From Nocardia sp. NBC_00403 (GTDB lineage Bacteria > Actinomycetota > Actinomycetes > Mycobacteriales > Mycobacteriaceae), in NCBI RefSeq assembly GCF_036046055.1, contig NZ_CP107939.1, positions 186,001 through 250,000 of the forward strand: DNA of 64,000 bases. Direction: 5' to 3'. Position numbers and translations under genes: made by a program. This document shows, piece after piece, positions 18,607-30,106 of this stretch (positions are counted from its first letter, which is position 1; the number at the start of each line of letters is the position of its first letter). The notes under the pieces were generated by a model. The model saw only the letters and a program-made list of their open reading frames with translations. It ran no database searches and was not told the DNA's origin.

Positions 18607-21600
18607 ATGTCGGACGCAGTGACAGGGAGCGCGCCGGGCACGGCCAAGACGGCGTGCTCGTACTGCGGCGTCGGCTGCGGCATCACGGTGCAGACGCGAA
18701 CCGATGCGAGTGGTGCGACGGTGATCGCGAAGGTGAGCGGTGACAAACTGCATCCCGCGAACGCAGGCAGGCTGTGCACCAAGGGCGCTACCCACCTGGA
18801 TCTGATGCGGGCGCCGGGGCGGATGGAAACCGCCTACCGCCGGCCCGCGCGGGACCAGGCTCCGGTGCCGGTGTCGGTCGACGAGGCTGTGCGTGAGGTG
18901 GCGGCTCGGCTGCGGGCCATCCTGGACGAGCACGGACCGGACGCGATCGCGCTGTATGTGTCCGGGCAAATGTCGCTGGAAGCGCAATACCTGGCGACGA
19001 AGCTTGCCAAGGGATACCTGCGCACCATCCACATCGAGGCCAATTCCCGGCTGTGCATGGCCAGTGCCGGGACCGGGTACAAGCAGTCGCTCGGCGCCGA
19101 CGGGCCGCCCGGATCCTATGACGACTTCGAACACGCCGATCTGTTCTTCGTGATCGGCGCGAATATGGCCGACTGCCATCCGATCCTGTATCTGCGGATG
19201 GTCGATCGGATCAAGGCGGGCGCGAAGCTGATCGTCGTCGATCCGCGGCGCACCGACACCGCGGCACGCGCCGACCTGTTCTTGCAGCTCGCGCCGGGCA
19301 CCGATCTGGCGCTACTGAACGGGCTGCTGCATCTGCTCGTCGACAACGGTGACATCGACGAGGAATTCATCGCCGAGCACACCGAAGGCTGGGCGTCGAT
19401 GCCCCAATTCCTCGCCGACTACACCCCCGAGAAGGTCGCCGAGATAACCGGCCTCGCCGTGGCCGACATCCGCACCGCCGCACGCTGGATCGGCGAGGCA
19501 GGCGAATGGATGACGCTGTGGACGATGGGGCTCAACCAGTCCACCCACGGCACCTGGAACACCAACGCCATCTGCAATCTGCACCTGGCCACCGGCGCCA
19601 TCTGCCGTCCCGGCAGTGGACCGTTCTCGCTCACCGGTCAGCCGAATGCCATGGGCGGTCGCGAAATGGGTTACATGGGTCCGGGTTTACCCGGCCAGCG
19701 CAGCGTGCTCGCCGCCGCCGATCGGGCCTTCGTGGAGACCGCGTGGGGCATAGAGCCCGGCACGCTGCGGACCGAGGCCGGGCCGGGCACTATCGATATG
19801 TTCGGCCAGCTGTCGGACGGCAGCATCAAGGCCGCGTGGATCATCTGCACCAATCCGGTGGCCACCGTCGCCAATCGGAAGACAGTCATCGCGGGACTCG
19901 AGGCCGCCGAGCTGGTGATCGCCCAGGACGCCTACACCGAGACCGCGACCAATGCCTACGCCGATCTGCTGTTGCCCGCCACGCTCTGGGCCGAAGCCGA
20001 TGCGGTGATGGTGAATTCCGAACGCAACGTCACGTTGTTACAGCGGTCGGTCGATCCGATCGGCGAGGCGCGGCCGGACTGGCTGCTGATCGCGCAGGTC
20101 GCCACCGCGATGGGATTCGATGGCTTCGATTTCGCCTCCAGTGCAGAAGTTTTCGCCGAGCTCCGCAGGTTCGCCAATCCCGCCACCGGCTACGACCTGC
20201 GCGGCATGAGCTTCGAGCAGCTGCGTGCCGGACCGATGCAGTGGCCGTGCGCCGAGCCCGGCGCGCGGCGCAACCCGATCCGCTATCTCAACGACGGTGT
20301 CAGCCAAGAGCTTTTCGTCGACGAGGTGGGCAATCGGCCTCGACTGGCGTTCGCGACGCCGAGTCGTCGCGCAGTGTTCTGGCCGCGCCCGCACCTGGCT
20401 CCGGCGGAAATGCCCGACGACGACTATCCGTTCGTGCTCAATACCGGCCGGTTGCAGCATCAATGGCACACCATGACCAAGACCGGCAAGATCGCCGCAC
20501 TGACCAAGTTGAACGGGCAGCCGTTCGTCGAGGTGCATCCGGCGGATGCGCAACGGCTCGGTATTCAGGCAGGCGATCAGCTCGAAATAGCCTCGCGACG
20601 TGGGCGAGCGGTGCTACCCGCGCAGATCAGTGACCGGGTGCGGCCCGGCGACTGCTTTGCACCGTTCCACTGGAACGACGAGCAGGGTGAGTACCTGACC
20701 ATCAACGCGGTGACCAACGACGCTGTCGACCCGGCATCCCTGCAACCGGAGTTCAAGGCGTGTGCGGTGTCGTTGCGCCGGGTCGCACCGGTGCCGCGGT
20801 CCGAATCGCCTGCCGCGCCCGAATCTCCCGCGACACCAGACATTTCCGGAGTGCAGCCCGCGCTGTTCAACGCGCTCGAAGGAGCCGCTTTCCGCGGCGT
20901 CCACCCCTTGGCCACCGCACTCGGACTCGACGCGGCCACGACGCCGACCCTCACCGAGCACGAACGCATCTACCTCTCGGGATACCTCTCGGCGCTGCAA
21001 TCGATGCCGGTCACCGGACAGCCGGTGCTGCCCGAGTCCGCACCGCTGTCGCCGCGCAGTCGGTTCTGGATCGATGGACTGCTCGCAGGCATGTACTCCC
21101 GCGCCGCGGCCGCGACGACGACCGACGACATCGCCGTCCAGCCGACGATCACCATCCTGTGGGCCTCGCAGACCGGCAATGCCGAGGAACTCGCGGCGAC
21201 CACGGCCGCCCGCCTCGCCGACAACGGCTATCTGCCGAGACTGCTGGATATGGACTCGTGCGAGCTGAGCGTGCTGACCGGCGATGTGTTGTTGATTACC
21301 AGCACCTTCGGCGACGGCGGACCACCGGACAACGGCGCCGATTTCTGGAGCCGCCTCGACGACAGCGCTGCCCGGCTGACCGGCGTGCGGTACGCGGTGC
21401 TCGCACTCGGCGACTCCTCCTACGACGACTTCTGTGGCCACGGACGCAAACTGGACCAGAAATTCGCCGAACACGGTGCGACCCGGCTGCTTACGCGCGT
21501 CGACACCGAACCCGACTTCGAAGAGCCCGCGGCGCAGTGGCTCGACAATGTCCTTGCCGCACTCGGCGACTCGTCGAACGGTGAACTGTCCGAGACGGGC

Positions 21601-22857
21601 ACACCGCCGACGCCGGGGCCGAGCGCTCCTGCCCCTACTCGGACCGCGGTGCGCGCAGGCGGAGCAGGCACGCTGGTGCTGACCCGTACGCCCGCGCCCG
21701 CGCTCGACCGCACACAGCGCGCCGAGCCTGCACCTTTCACCGGCAATGCGCCGGTCGCCGCCCCGCTGGTGCGCAACGAACCGCTCTCGCGCGCCGGATC
21801 ATCGAAAGAGGTGCGGCAGTTCGGGTTCGATCTGCGCGAGCTGGAGGCCGTTTACGAGGTCGGCGATTCGCTGGGGGTGTGGCCTGCCAACTGCGAGTCG
21901 CTCGTCGCGGAGTGGCTCGAGGCAACCGGGCTGGACGGCCGCAGGATCGTCGAAATCGACAACAGGGAACTGCCACTGGCCGATGCGCTGCGAACCCACT
22001 ACGACATCACCAGGGTCGGCCAGGATCTGCTCGGTTTCATCGCCGAACGCAACCACAGCATTCAGCTCGCCAAGCTGCTGCGCCGCGACAATCGCAACGA
22101 ACTCGACAAATACCTGTGGGACCGGCAAGCCGTCGATGTGCTGCGCGACTTCCCGGTACGGGCCGATCTGGTCGAATGGCTCGGCGCCATGAAAAAGCTG
22201 CAGCCACGCCAGTATTCGATCTCCTCCAGCCCCCTGGTCAGCCCGGACGAGGTGCAGCTCACCGTCGGGATCGTCCGCTACGGCGATCCGGCGGCGACCG
22301 GATCCGCCGACCGCCGCGGCGGGGTGTGCTCGACGTTCCTGGCCGATCGCGGCACCGCGGTCCCGATCTTCCTGCACCGGTCCCCGCACTTCCGACCGCC
22401 GCTCGACCCGACAGCGCCGATGATCATGGTCGGTCCCGGCACCGGCATCGCCCCGTTCCGCGGCTTCCTCCAGGAGCGGCGCGCACTCGGCTGCACCGGC
22501 CGCAACTGGCTGTTCTTCGGCGACCAGCACGCCGCCGAGAACTTCTACTATCGCGCCGAGTGGGAAGACATGTTCCGCTCCGGCTTCCTCACCCGGCTCG
22601 ATCTCGCCTTCTCCCGCGACCAGCGTGAGCGAATCTACGTGCAGCACCGGATGATCGAGCACGGCGCGGAACTGTGGTCCTGGCTGCGCGACGGTGCGCA
22701 CTTCTACGTCTGCGGCGATGCCGCGCGGATGGCCAAGGACGTCGACGCCGCCCTACTCCGCATTGCCCGGATCCACGGCAAGCTCGACGAGGACGGCGCG
22801 CTGGCCTTCAAGAAGCAACTCATCGCCGAGAAGCGCTACGTCCGTGACGTTTACTGA
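18607..22857 (+). CDS. Assimilatory nitrate reductase fused to a sulfite-reductase-type flavoprotein
   Basis: This 1416-residue protein joins a complete electron chain. Residues 1-700 are a molybdopterin oxidoreductase: [10 protein letters not shown] with C57 (RLCTKG) binds a [4Fe-4S] cluster, and C150 (SRLCMAS) is the likely Mo ligand, as in assimilatory NarB/NasC. After a linker and a helical segment comes a flavodoxin domain ([20 protein letters not shown], near 850), then the FAD domain (RQYSISSSP, near 1200) and the NADPH domain ([17 protein letters not shown], near 1276), ending RYVRDVY. Electrons would pass NADPH to FAD to FMN to Fe-S to Mo to nitrate in one cytoplasmic chain. No nitrite reductase is adjacent. 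Confidence 0.92.
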   Translation: MSDAVTGSAPGTAKTACSYCGVGCGITVQTRTDASGATVIAKVSGDKLHPANAGRLCTKGATHLDLMRAPGRMETAYRRPARDQAPVPVSVDEAVREVAARLRAILDEHGPDAIALYVSGQMSLEAQYLATKLAKGYLRTIHIEANSRLCMASAGTGYKQSLGADGPPGSYDDFEHADLFFVIGANMADCHPILYLRMVDRIKAGAKLIVVDPRRTDTAARADLFLQLAPGTDLALLNGLLHLLVDNGDIDEEFIAEHTEGWASMPQFLADYTPEKVAEITGLAVADIRTAARWIGEAGEWMTLWTMGLNQSTHGTWNTNAICNLHLATGAICRPGSGPFSLTGQPNAMGGREMGYMGPGLPGQRSVLAAADRAFVETAWGIEPGTLRTEAGPGTIDMFGQLSDGSIKAAWIICTNPVATVANRKTVIAGLEAAELVIAQDAYTETATNAYADLLLPATLWAEADAVMVNSERNVTLLQRSVDPIGEARPDWLLIAQVATAMGFDGFDFASSAEVFAELRRFANPATGYDLRGMSFEQLRAGPMQWPCAEPGARRNPIRYLNDGVSQELFVDEVGNRPRLAFATPSRRAVFWPRPHLAPAEMPDDDYPFVLNTGRLQHQWHTMTKTGKIAALTKLNGQPFVEVHPADAQRLGIQAGDQLEIASRRGRAVLPAQISDRVRPGDCFAPFHWNDEQGEYLTINAVTNDAVDPASLQPEFKACAVSLRRVAPVPRSESPAAPESPATPDISGVQPALFNALEGAAFRGVHPLATALGLDAATTPTLTEHERIYLSGYLSALQSMPVTGQPVLPESAPLSPRSRFWIDGLLAGMYSRAAAATTTDDIAVQPTITILWASQTGNAEELAATTAARLADNGYLPRLLDMDSCELSVLTGDVLLITSTFGDGGPPDNGADFWSRLDDSAARLTGVRYAVLALGDSSYDDFCGHGRKLDQKFAEHGATRLLTRVDTEPDFEEPAAQWLDNVLAALGDSSNGELSETGTPPTPGPSAPAPTRTAVRAGGAGTLVLTRTPAPALDRTQRAEPAPFTGNAPVAAPLVRNEPLSRAGSSKEVRQFGFDLRELEAVYEVGDSLGVWPANCESLVAEWLEATGLDGRRIVEIDNRELPLADALRTHYDITRVGQDLLGFIAERNHSIQLAKLLRRDNRNELDKYLWDRQAVDVLRDFPVRADLVEWLGAMKKLQPRQYSISSSPLVSPDEVQLTVGIVRYGDPAATGSADRRGGVCSTFLADRGTAVPIFLHRSPHFRPPLDPTAPMIMVGPGTGIAPFRGFLQERRALGCTGRNWLFFGDQHAAENFYYRAEWEDMFRSGFLTRLDLAFSRDQRERIYVQHRMIEHGAELWSWLRDGAHFYVCGDAARMAKDVDAALLRIARIHGKLDEDGALAFKKQLIAEKRYVRDVY

Positions 22858-22907
22858 TAGGTCCTGCTTCGCGGGACCGGCTGGAGGGTGTCGGCGATGC
22901 GTTTCTC

Positions 22908-23942
<1,035 letters not shown>

Positions 23943-24024
23943 GATGACTCCTAAAGGGTCTATAGTTCCGTTAACATCTTGAACAGTACACCCGTCGCGC
24001 CATAAATGAAACTGGAGTCCCGTT
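23943..24024. promoter_or_regulatory. Divergent AKR/TetR control region
   Basis: This 82-bp gap is AT-rich compared with its surroundings. It holds a broken dyad, GTTC (23968) ... GAAC (23983), around CGTTAACATCTT, which may be the TetR operator overlapping both promoters. The match is weak. Confidence 0.3.
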
Positions 24025-24645
24025 ATGACGTCCGAGGAGCTCACTCCCGGCTCGGTCCGCCCTGGTGGACGCACCGCACGCGTACGCGAGGCGGTACTGC
24101 AAGCAGCAGGAGATCTGCTGGCCGAACGCGGCTTTGCCCACCTGGACCTCGCCGAGGTCGCCGCACGGGCCGAGGTCGGCAAGACCACCGCGTACCGCCG
24201 CTGGCGCACCCCGACCGGACTGGTCATCGACCTGCTCGCGGACATGGCCGAACAGTCGCTGCCGCACGCCGACACCGGCTCCCTGCTCGGCGATCTGACC
24301 GCAAACGCCCGGCTGGTCGCCAAGACATTGACCGACCCGCGCCAAGGCAGGCTCTTCCAGGCCGTCATCTCCGCCGCGACCTGTGACGACACCGCCGCCA
24401 CCGCCCTGCACCGCTTCTACGACATCCGCCTCACCGAATGGTCCCCCTGTGTGCAGGCGGCGATCACCCGCGGTGAGGTTCCCGAAGGCACCGACGCACG
24501 CGCGGTCCTCTCCGCGGTCTCGGCGCCCCTCTACTACCGCCTGCTCGCCTCGGGCGACCCCATCGACGACCTCGCGGCGACAACGGCCGCCCGCGCCGCG
24601 ACGAGCGCCGCTGCGGCGGGCCTGTTCGTGGCCGCCCCGCAGTGA
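24025..24645 (+). CDS. TetR/AcrR-family regulator
   Basis: A 206-residue protein with the N-terminal TetR helix-turn-helix, FAHLDLAEVAARAEVGKTTAYRRW at about residues 42-65, and a C-terminal all-helical ligand domain (TetR_C type: LTDPRQGRLFQAVI and PLYYRLLASGDP). It is divergent from the aldo/keto reductase by 82 bp, so repression of that gene by an aldehyde- or quinone-responsive TetR is plausible. No ligand can be named. Confidence 0.92.
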   Translation: MTSEELTPGSVRPGGRTARVREAVLQAAGDLLAERGFAHLDLAEVAARAEVGKTTAYRRWRTPTGLVIDLLADMAEQSLPHADTGSLLGDLTANARLVAKTLTDPRQGRLFQAVISAATCDDTAATALHRFYDIRLTEWSPCVQAAITRGEVPEGTDARAVLSAVSAPLYYRLLASGDPIDDLAATTAARAATSAAAAGLFVAAPQ

Positions 24646-24732
24646 TCCGGCACGTTGATTCGCGTTCCTCGCACCCGCCGTCGCAACCAAGTCGTAGCGG
24701 CGAAAAGTCCTGGAAAAGCGGATAATTGGGAG

Positions 24733-24969
24733 ATGAAGGGTGATCGTGTAGAGGTGGTCGTCGACTTCGGCGACGGGTCTCGAAGCTATGAAGTGGTCGC
24801 GACAAGGGCAGGCCGGCGCGTAGACGTCCGGATCGCGCGCGGCGTTGTCGAAGTCAGCGAAGTGACGAGGACCGGAGTCGCGGTTCGCACCGCGCGGTTC
24901 ATGGCGAACCGGACGCTGGCGCTGGTGGAATACCCGGCGAACGGAACCGGTGCGATCGAGGGCGAGTAA
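24733..24969 (+). CDS. Small conserved-looking protein of unknown function
   Basis: A 78-residue protein, MKGDRVEVVVDFGDGSRSYE at the start and MANRTLALVEYP near the end. It is rich in beta-forming residues, with no Cys, no membrane segment and no recognised domain. The ATG at 24733 lies 7 nt after GATAAT (24720-24725), a good -10 element for a leaderless transcript, which supports it being a real gene. It lies between tetR and a small acidic gene on the same strand, outside the gene order known in mycobacteria. Confidence 0.7.
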   Translation: MKGDRVEVVVDFGDGSRSYEVVATRAGRRVDVRIARGVVEVSEVTRTGVAVRTARFMANRTLALVEYPANGTGAIEGE

Positions 24970-25082
24970 CAGCAGGGTTGCCGCATCGCGCGCGGCGGAG
25001 CATTCTCGATGCGTGTCCGACTGTTGTCCTACTCCGTCGTGGGTGATCCACGCAGGAGGCACCAGCGGAGAGGAGCGAACGA

Positions 25083-25307
25083 ATGACCGATCGCAACACG
25101 TCCCGCGCCATGGACGTGGTTCCGGAAGCCGATCTCGCCGAACAATCCGTGTCGGCCTATCCGGACGAAATCGTCGACGAGACCGATGAACAGGAGATTG
25201 CCGCAGCGGTCGATCGGGACGCGCTGAGCGCGGACCCGGCCGACATCGTCGAGCAATTGATCGCAGTGCCGCTGGACGACGACCACGACACCGGCCCCGC
25301 CTACTGA
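25083..25307 (+). CDS. Small acidic protein of unknown function
   Basis: The 74-residue product is strongly acidic (many Asp and Glu, including DEIVDETDEQEIAAAVDRD and VPLDDDHDTG) and probably soluble and partly disordered. A GGAGAGGAG Shine-Dalgarno 7 nt before the ATG supports translation. It ends 4 nt before the stop of the convergent menD. No domain is recognised, and no function is inferred. Confidence 0.7.
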   Translation: MTDRNTSRAMDVVPEADLAEQSVSAYPDEIVDETDEQEIAAAVDRDALSADPADIVEQLIAVPLDDDHDTGPAY

Positions 25308-25311
25308 CGCG

Positions 25312-26955
25312 CTAGGGCGCGATCTTGGCGCGCACCGTGGCATGCAGCTCGCGCAGGCTGGACCGTTCGGTCACCACCTCCAGCACCCGTGTTCCGTGAG
25401 CCCGTGCGGTCAGCTCGACGGCCAACTGCTCCGGATCGACCTGACGGTGCGGAATGCGGTACGCGGCGCACAGCGCGGCCAGATCCATCCCGTGCGGGGT
25501 GCCGAACACTCGCTCGAAGACACCGGCGTACTGCGGGTCGCCCTGTTCGAGCAGTTCGAAGATGCCGCCGCCGTCGTCGTTGGCGACCACGATGGTGAGG
25601 TCGGCGGGGCGCGGTTCACCACGCCCGATCAGCAGGCCGGACGCGTCGTGCAAGAAGGTGAGGTCACCCATCAACGCAATCGTGCGGCCTTCGTGATGCA
25701 GGGCCGCGCCGACCGCAGCGGACACGGTGCCGTCGATGCCCGCGACACCGCGATTGGACAGCACCCGGACGCCGGGCCGCGGCGACGAGACGAGCGCCGC
25801 ATCACGGACCGGGTTCGACGCGCCGAGCAGTAGTTGATCGCCCTCGCGCAGCGCATCCATCACCACCCCGGCCACATGCAGGCCGGTCGGCTTCGGGTGC
25901 GCGGCGAGTTCGGCGCGCACCACCTCATTCGCCCGCGCGTTCAGTTCCCGGCAGTGTGCCAGCCATTCCGGCCTCGGTGCGCCCGTGACCAGCGCGCGAG
26001 TACCGGTCCCGACGACATTGCCTGAGACATCGGGCCAGCGCGGCCCGGTAGTCAGCGCGAAGACGGTGACATCCGGGTCGGCGAGCACCCGCGAGACCTG
26101 CCGGTGCAGAGTGGGGCGGCCGGTGATGATGGCCTGCTGCGGCTTCAGCAGCGGCAGCGCGAGCGGGTGCAGTGCCGGGCCGTGCATGGGGGCCGTCGGC
26201 TCGGCGACGGTCGGCAACGCGGACAGCTCGGGTCGCAGGCCGGCACCATGCCCGGAAATGACGACCGTGTCGGGCGTCAGGTCGATGTCGAGCGGCACAT
26301 CGAGCGTCGCGTACTGGGTGAGCGTCCAGGCTCGGCCGCCCGCGCGGCCGGCAGGCGCGGATTCGCCCGGCGCAAGGTCGGGCACCAGCGGCTCACGCAG
26401 CGGGATATCGAAATGCACTGGGCCCGCGTTGCCGGAGCGGGTGCCGCGGGCCGCGGCGAGCACCCGGCAGACCGCCGAGCGCCACAGGCTGTTCTGGTGC
26501 CCGTAGGGCGCGCGGTCGGCGTTGGCGGATTCGTCCTCGGCGAGGCCGAGACTGATGGTGGCGCGGACCTGGCTACCGAACAGGCCGAGCTGTTCCACCG
26601 TCTGGTTGGCGCCGGAACCCAGCATCTCGTAAGGCCGGTTCGCGCTGAGCACCACGAGCGGCACCCGCGCGTAGTTGGCCTCCAGCACCGCGGGCCCGAG
26701 GTTGGCCACCGCGGTCCCCGACGTCATGACGACCGGGACGGGCAGCCTGCTCGCGACCGCGAGCCCGACCGCAAGGAATCCGGCGGTCCGTTCGTCGATG
26801 CGCATGTGCAGCCGGAGCCGGCCCGCCGCGTCGGCCGCTTGGAGCGCGAAGGCCAACGGAGCGTTGCGTGACCCCGGACACAGAACGACGTCCCGCACAC
26901 CCCCGCGCGCGAGTTCGTCGACGACCACCTGCGCTTGTGCTGTAGACGGATTCAC
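25312..26955 (-). CDS. menD: SEPHCHC synthase (menaquinone synthesis)
   Basis: A 547-residue thiamine-diphosphate enzyme: [16 protein letters not shown] near residue 22 and [16 protein letters not shown] near 78 are typical MenD motifs, and the ThDP/Mg site is at [13 protein letters not shown] near 430. MenD adds 2-oxoglutarate-derived succinic semialdehyde to isochorismate. The GTG at 26955 has no obvious Shine-Dalgarno. It is convergent with the small acidic gene, and menB, menE and menA lie downstream, so the pathway is clustered but not one operon. Confidence 0.95.
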   Translation of the reverse strand: MNPSTAQAQVVVDELARGGVRDVVLCPGSRNAPLAFALQAADAAGRLRLHMRIDERTAGFLAVGLAVASRLPVPVVMTSGTAVANLGPAVLEANYARVPLVVLSANRPYEMLGSGANQTVEQLGLFGSQVRATISLGLAEDESANADRAPYGHQNSLWRSAVCRVLAAARGTRSGNAGPVHFDIPLREPLVPDLAPGESAPAGRAGGRAWTLTQYATLDVPLDIDLTPDTVVISGHGAGLRPELSALPTVAEPTAPMHGPALHPLALPLLKPQQAIITGRPTLHRQVSRVLADPDVTVFALTTGPRWPDVSGNVVGTGTRALVTGAPRPEWLAHCRELNARANEVVRAELAAHPKPTGLHVAGVVMDALREGDQLLLGASNPVRDAALVSSPRPGVRVLSNRGVAGIDGTVSAAVGAALHHEGRTIALMGDLTFLHDASGLLIGRGEPRPADLTIVVANDDGGGIFELLEQGDPQYAGVFERVFGTPHGMDLAALCAAYRIPHRQVDPEQLAVELTARAHGTRVLEVVTERSSLRELHATVRAKIAP

Positions 26956-27128
26956 GACTCCAGCCTCTCAGACAGTTGCCCCGACGTCTCCGTCGCCCTG
27001 CTCACACACGTGTGTTCGAGTGGGTTTTCGCCGCCCGCGTCCACCACCGGACGCGGGCGGCGCAGAAGCGTGCACACCCCGAATCGGCGATGCCGATATC
27101 GGTCGGTGTGCGACGCGCGCTGCCGAAA

Positions 27129-27575
27129 TCAGTTGGCGTGCTTCTGAACCAGATCGCCCAGCCGCGGCAGGGCCTCGATGACGTTCTTCTTGGCCGAGGA
27201 ACGCATCGAGGAGTAGACCTTCTTCAGCGCGGGCCTGGTCGAGGAGTCGGCCCGCTCGTCGGTGACGACGAGCAACGCCTCGGCGACCTCGTCGGACTTG
27301 GCGACCAACAGCTCGGCGAATGTGCCTGCGCCGTTGGCCGCGTACTCCTGCCAGAACGGCTCCAACTGCGCGACGAGCTTGGGCGCCAAGGACTCCAGCG
27401 CATCAGGCACGATGGACGGGCTGATCTTCTTGACCGCCGCGTATCCACCCTTGACTGCCAGGCCAGACGCACCACCCTTGTCCGACACCTCGGCGTCCAG
27501 AACCTCCTTGGCGTCGGCAAGGAAGGCCGTGCGCTTGGCGTCGTCGAGCAGGGATTCAGACAGTGCTGCAACCAC
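27129..27575 (-). CDS. Conserved actinobacterial protein of unknown function (DUF6918-like)
   Basis: A 148-residue, mostly alpha-helical protein (VVAALSESLLDDAKRTAFLA at the start, ALKKVYSSMRSSAKKNVIEA near the end), with no Cys and no membrane helix. It resembles the family I know as DUF6918, but that label is from memory. The GTG at 27575 was chosen because GGAGG lies 9 nt upstream. It lies between menD and a thioesterase on the same strand. Confidence 0.8.
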   Translation of the reverse strand: MVAALSESLLDDAKRTAFLADAKEVLDAEVSDKGGASGLAVKGGYAAVKKISPSIVPDALESLAPKLVAQLEPFWQEYAANGAGTFAELLVAKSDEVAEALLVVTDERADSSTRPALKKVYSSMRSSAKKNVIEALPRLGDLVQKHAN

Positions 27576-27661
27576 TTTCAGGTTCCTCCGGATTGATGTC
27601 GATGAACGAGCGCTGGCAACTATACGCACTGGTGCGGAAGGTCACACGGTACTGACCCGGC

Positions 27662-28318
27662 TCAGGGCTGCCAGGGCAGCAACTGCACCATGAGTCCTTC
27701 ACAATCCGCGAGCACATTGTCCTGCTCATCGAGCAGCTCCGCGGTGATGAAAGTCTTGCGTCCTTCGATCCGATCGACCCGTCCTCGCACTGTGAGCGGC
27801 GTCTCCAGCGGAGTGATTTTCCGGTAGTTGACGTGCAGATATGCGGTTCGGCTTATCGGTCTGCCCGCGTAGTGCACGATCATGCCGAGCAGGTCGTCGA
27901 ACAGCAGCGGCAGCACGCCACCGTGCGCGGCGCCGTTGCCGCCGAGATGGAAGCGACGAAATTCACCGGTCATCCGGATTCCGTCGGGTCCTGCCGCGGC
28001 CACCTGCCACGGCAGCAGCAAAAGGCTGCCGCGCCCTGGCAATTCGACCGCGCGGCCCGCGGGCCCCTGTAGCTCGGGCGCGCGGTAGGGCTCCAGCAGA
28101 TCGATCAGCTGCCGCGCTTGTGCGAGCGCTTCGCCGAAAACGTCGTCGGTGGCGTCGACGGAGACGGCCAGATCCTGCAACGTGCGCATCGCCTCGACGA
28201 ACGGCCCGAAATCGGACCCGATCTTCGCGCGGGAGACCTTGGGAAAGCCCCCGTGCTTCTCGTACCGGGATTCGTCCACCGCGCTCCGGTCGATAACCGG
28301 TTTCACTCGCTCGCTCAT
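27662..28318 (-). CDS. PaaI-type hotdog thioesterase
   Basis: The 218-residue protein has a hotdog fold in its C-terminal half: HLGGNGAAHGGVLPLLFDDLLG is the HGG-type active-site helix region, and LHVNYRKITPLETPLTVRG the following strands. An extra N-terminal helical region of about 80 residues is present. Relatives hydrolyse acyl-CoA; close to menB it might release DHNA-CoA, the missing thioesterase step of menaquinone synthesis, but this is inference. It is divergent from menB. Confidence 0.88.
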   Translation of the reverse strand: MSERVKPVIDRSAVDESRYEKHGGFPKVSRAKIGSDFGPFVEAMRTLQDLAVSVDATDDVFGEALAQARQLIDLLEPYRAPELQGPAGRAVELPGRGSLLLLPWQVAAAGPDGIRMTGEFRRFHLGGNGAAHGGVLPLLFDDLLGMIVHYAGRPISRTAYLHVNYRKITPLETPLTVRGRVDRIEGRKTFITAELLDEQDNVLADCEGLMVQLLPWQP

Positions 28319-28432
28319 ACCTGCACGGTAACGCGTTGTTTTACACCGTCAAGTCGAAGAATCCGGTGATCGGGCTCCGACCATGGGAAGTCGCTGGCAC
28401 CCGACGCGAGGCCGGGGGCAATAATCACTGAC

Positions 28433-29326
28433 GTGACGTTCAATCCGAAGCTGTGGCGGCCCGTTCCCGGGTTCGAGAACCTGACCGACATCACCTACCA
28501 CCGGCATATCGAGCAGGGCACCGTCCGTGTCGCGTTCGATCGTCCGGAGGTGCGCAATGCGTTCCGGCCGAACACCGTCGACGAGCTCTATCGCGCGCTC
28601 GACCACGCCAGGATGACCCCGGACGTCGGCGCGGTGCTGATCACCGGCAACGGGCCCGCGCCGAAGGACGGCGTCTGGGCCTTCTGCTCGGGCGGCGATC
28701 AGCGCATCCGCGGCCGCAACGGTTACCAGTACGCCAGCGGAGAGACCGCCGACACGGTCGATCAGGCGCGTGCGGGCCGGCTGCACATCCTGGAGGTGCA
28801 GCGGCTGATCCGCTTCATGCCGAAGGTGGTCATCGCGCTGGTCAACGGCTGGGCCGCGGGCGGCGGGCACAGCCTGCACGTGGTCTGCGACCTGACGCTG
28901 GCCAGTCGCGAACACGCTCAGTTCAAGCAGACCGACGCCGATGTCGGCAGTTTCGACGGTGGCTACGGCAGCGCTTATCTGGCGAAAATGGTCGGCCAGA
29001 AATTCGCACGGGAAATCTTCTTCCTCGGCCGCCCGTACACCGCGGAGGAAATGCATCAGATGGGCGCGGTGAACAAGGTCGTCGATCACGCCGAGCTGGA
29101 AAACGTTGCGCTGGAATGGACTGCCGATATCAACGGTAAATCCCCACAGGCCCAGCGCATGCTGAAATACGCGTTCAATCTCCTCGACGACGGCCTGGTC
29201 GGCCAGCAGCTGTTCGCCGGTGAAGCCACCCGCATGGCCTACATGACCGACGAGGCCGTCGAGGGCCGCGATGCGTTCTTGGAAAAGCGGAAGCCCGACT
29301 GGACCCCGTATCCCTGGTACTTCTGA
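28433..29326 (+). CDS. menB: 1,4-dihydroxy-2-naphthoyl-CoA synthase
   Basis: A 297-residue crotonase-family enzyme with the MenB signatures SGGDQRIRGRNGYQYA near residue 85, the oxyanion-hole motif NGWAAGGGHSLHVVCDL near 140, and TDADVGSFDGGYGSAYLA near 165. It closes the naphthoquinone ring from o-succinylbenzoyl-CoA. The GTG at 28433 lies 7 nt after AATAAT, so a leaderless transcript is likely. It is divergent from the thioesterase. Confidence 0.97.
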   Translation: MTFNPKLWRPVPGFENLTDITYHRHIEQGTVRVAFDRPEVRNAFRPNTVDELYRALDHARMTPDVGAVLITGNGPAPKDGVWAFCSGGDQRIRGRNGYQYASGETADTVDQARAGRLHILEVQRLIRFMPKVVIALVNGWAAGGGHSLHVVCDLTLASREHAQFKQTDADVGSFDGGYGSAYLAKMVGQKFAREIFFLGRPYTAEEMHQMGAVNKVVDHAELENVALEWTADINGKSPQAQRMLKYAFNLLDDGLVGQQLFAGEATRMAYMTDEAVEGRDAFLEKRKPDWTPYPWYF

Positions 29327-29373
29327 CCACCACCGGGTCGCACTTATCGGACTAATCGGACGGATGGTGTGAA

Positions 29374-29766
29374 ATGGACATTCTGAGCAGCCGGATAATC
29401 CTGCGTCCGGCTGACCACGCGAAAACGCTCGCGTTCTATCGGGATGGACTCGGGCTCGCCATTGCCAGGGAGTATCCGGGCGGCACGGTTTTCTTCGCTG
29501 GACAGTCGCTGGTGGAGGTGGCCGCGCACGGCGGAACGGGAAATTCGACGGCCTTCAGCGGCGCGATCTGGCTACAGGTCCGCGATGTTTCCGACGCCGC
29601 CGCCGAGCTGGCGCTGCAGGGGATCGCGATCGACCGACCACCGGTGCGCGAGCCATGGGGCCTGATCGAAATGTGGCTCAAAGACCCCGACGGCGTACCG
29701 ATCGTGCTGGTCGAGGTGCCCGCCGAGCATCCGATCCGGCGGGATTCGCGCTGGTCACCGGACTGA
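29374..29766 (+). CDS. VOC (glyoxalase-fold) protein
   Basis: A 130-residue single-domain VOC protein, RIILRPADHAKTLAFYRDGL at the start and GLIEMWLKDPDGVPIVLVEV at the end, with a metal-ligand Glu in LIEMWLKD. It follows menB by 47 nt on the same strand, the place taken by Rv0546c in M. tuberculosis. Substrate unknown. Confidence 0.88.
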   Translation: MDILSSRIILRPADHAKTLAFYRDGLGLAIAREYPGGTVFFAGQSLVEVAAHGGTGNSTAFSGAIWLQVRDVSDAAAELALQGIAIDRPPVREPWGLIEMWLKDPDGVPIVLVEVPAEHPIRRDSRWSPD

Positions 29767-30025
29767 AGGCCGGATAGGCCAGGAGCCGCCACCGGTGGCC
29801 CGAGTTGCCAATGCCGAGTCCGGCGAGGACGATAACGCTCGGATGGCTGCCCGACCGCCGATGTCCGGGCCCGCCGCTGTGTACCCCGTCCGACGAGTGA
29901 ATCGCAGTCTCGATGCCTGGCGTACCCGAACCCCATTCCCGCGCAGCGCACCCACCCCGCGCGCGTCGATCCAGCAAACCGACCCGTTCCGCCGGTGGCG
30001 GCGCGGGCATGACACGATCAGACGC
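29767..30025. other. Intergenic region with nothing recognised
   Basis: This 259-bp stretch before the menE leader repeat has no convincing reading frame, no RNA gene and no strong hairpin. A + frame remains open through it, but its codon pattern and Arg/Pro-rich translation look non-coding. Confidence 0.5.
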
Positions 30026-30106
30026 GTGAGGGAGCGGAGCGAGCGAGCCATGGGCACAGCGCCTCTGGGCACGACGGAGCCCGGCGTCAGCGAGGTGGAG
30101 TCGTGA
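30026..30106 (+). repeat. ERSER-type leader repeat, copy 2 (before menE)
   Basis: GTGAGGGAGCGGAGCGAGCG opens 26 codons (V/M-RERSER...), ending in a TGA that overlaps the menE GTG by 3 nt. Length, the ERSER start, and the supply of the Shine-Dalgarno (GAGGTGGAG) match the copy before grcC1 at 12510-12587. Confidence 0.55.

Noticed and set aside
29795..30106. 103-codon + frame upstream of menE
   Set aside because: Only its last 26 codons (the ERSER repeat) show any pattern; the rest has a non-coding composition.
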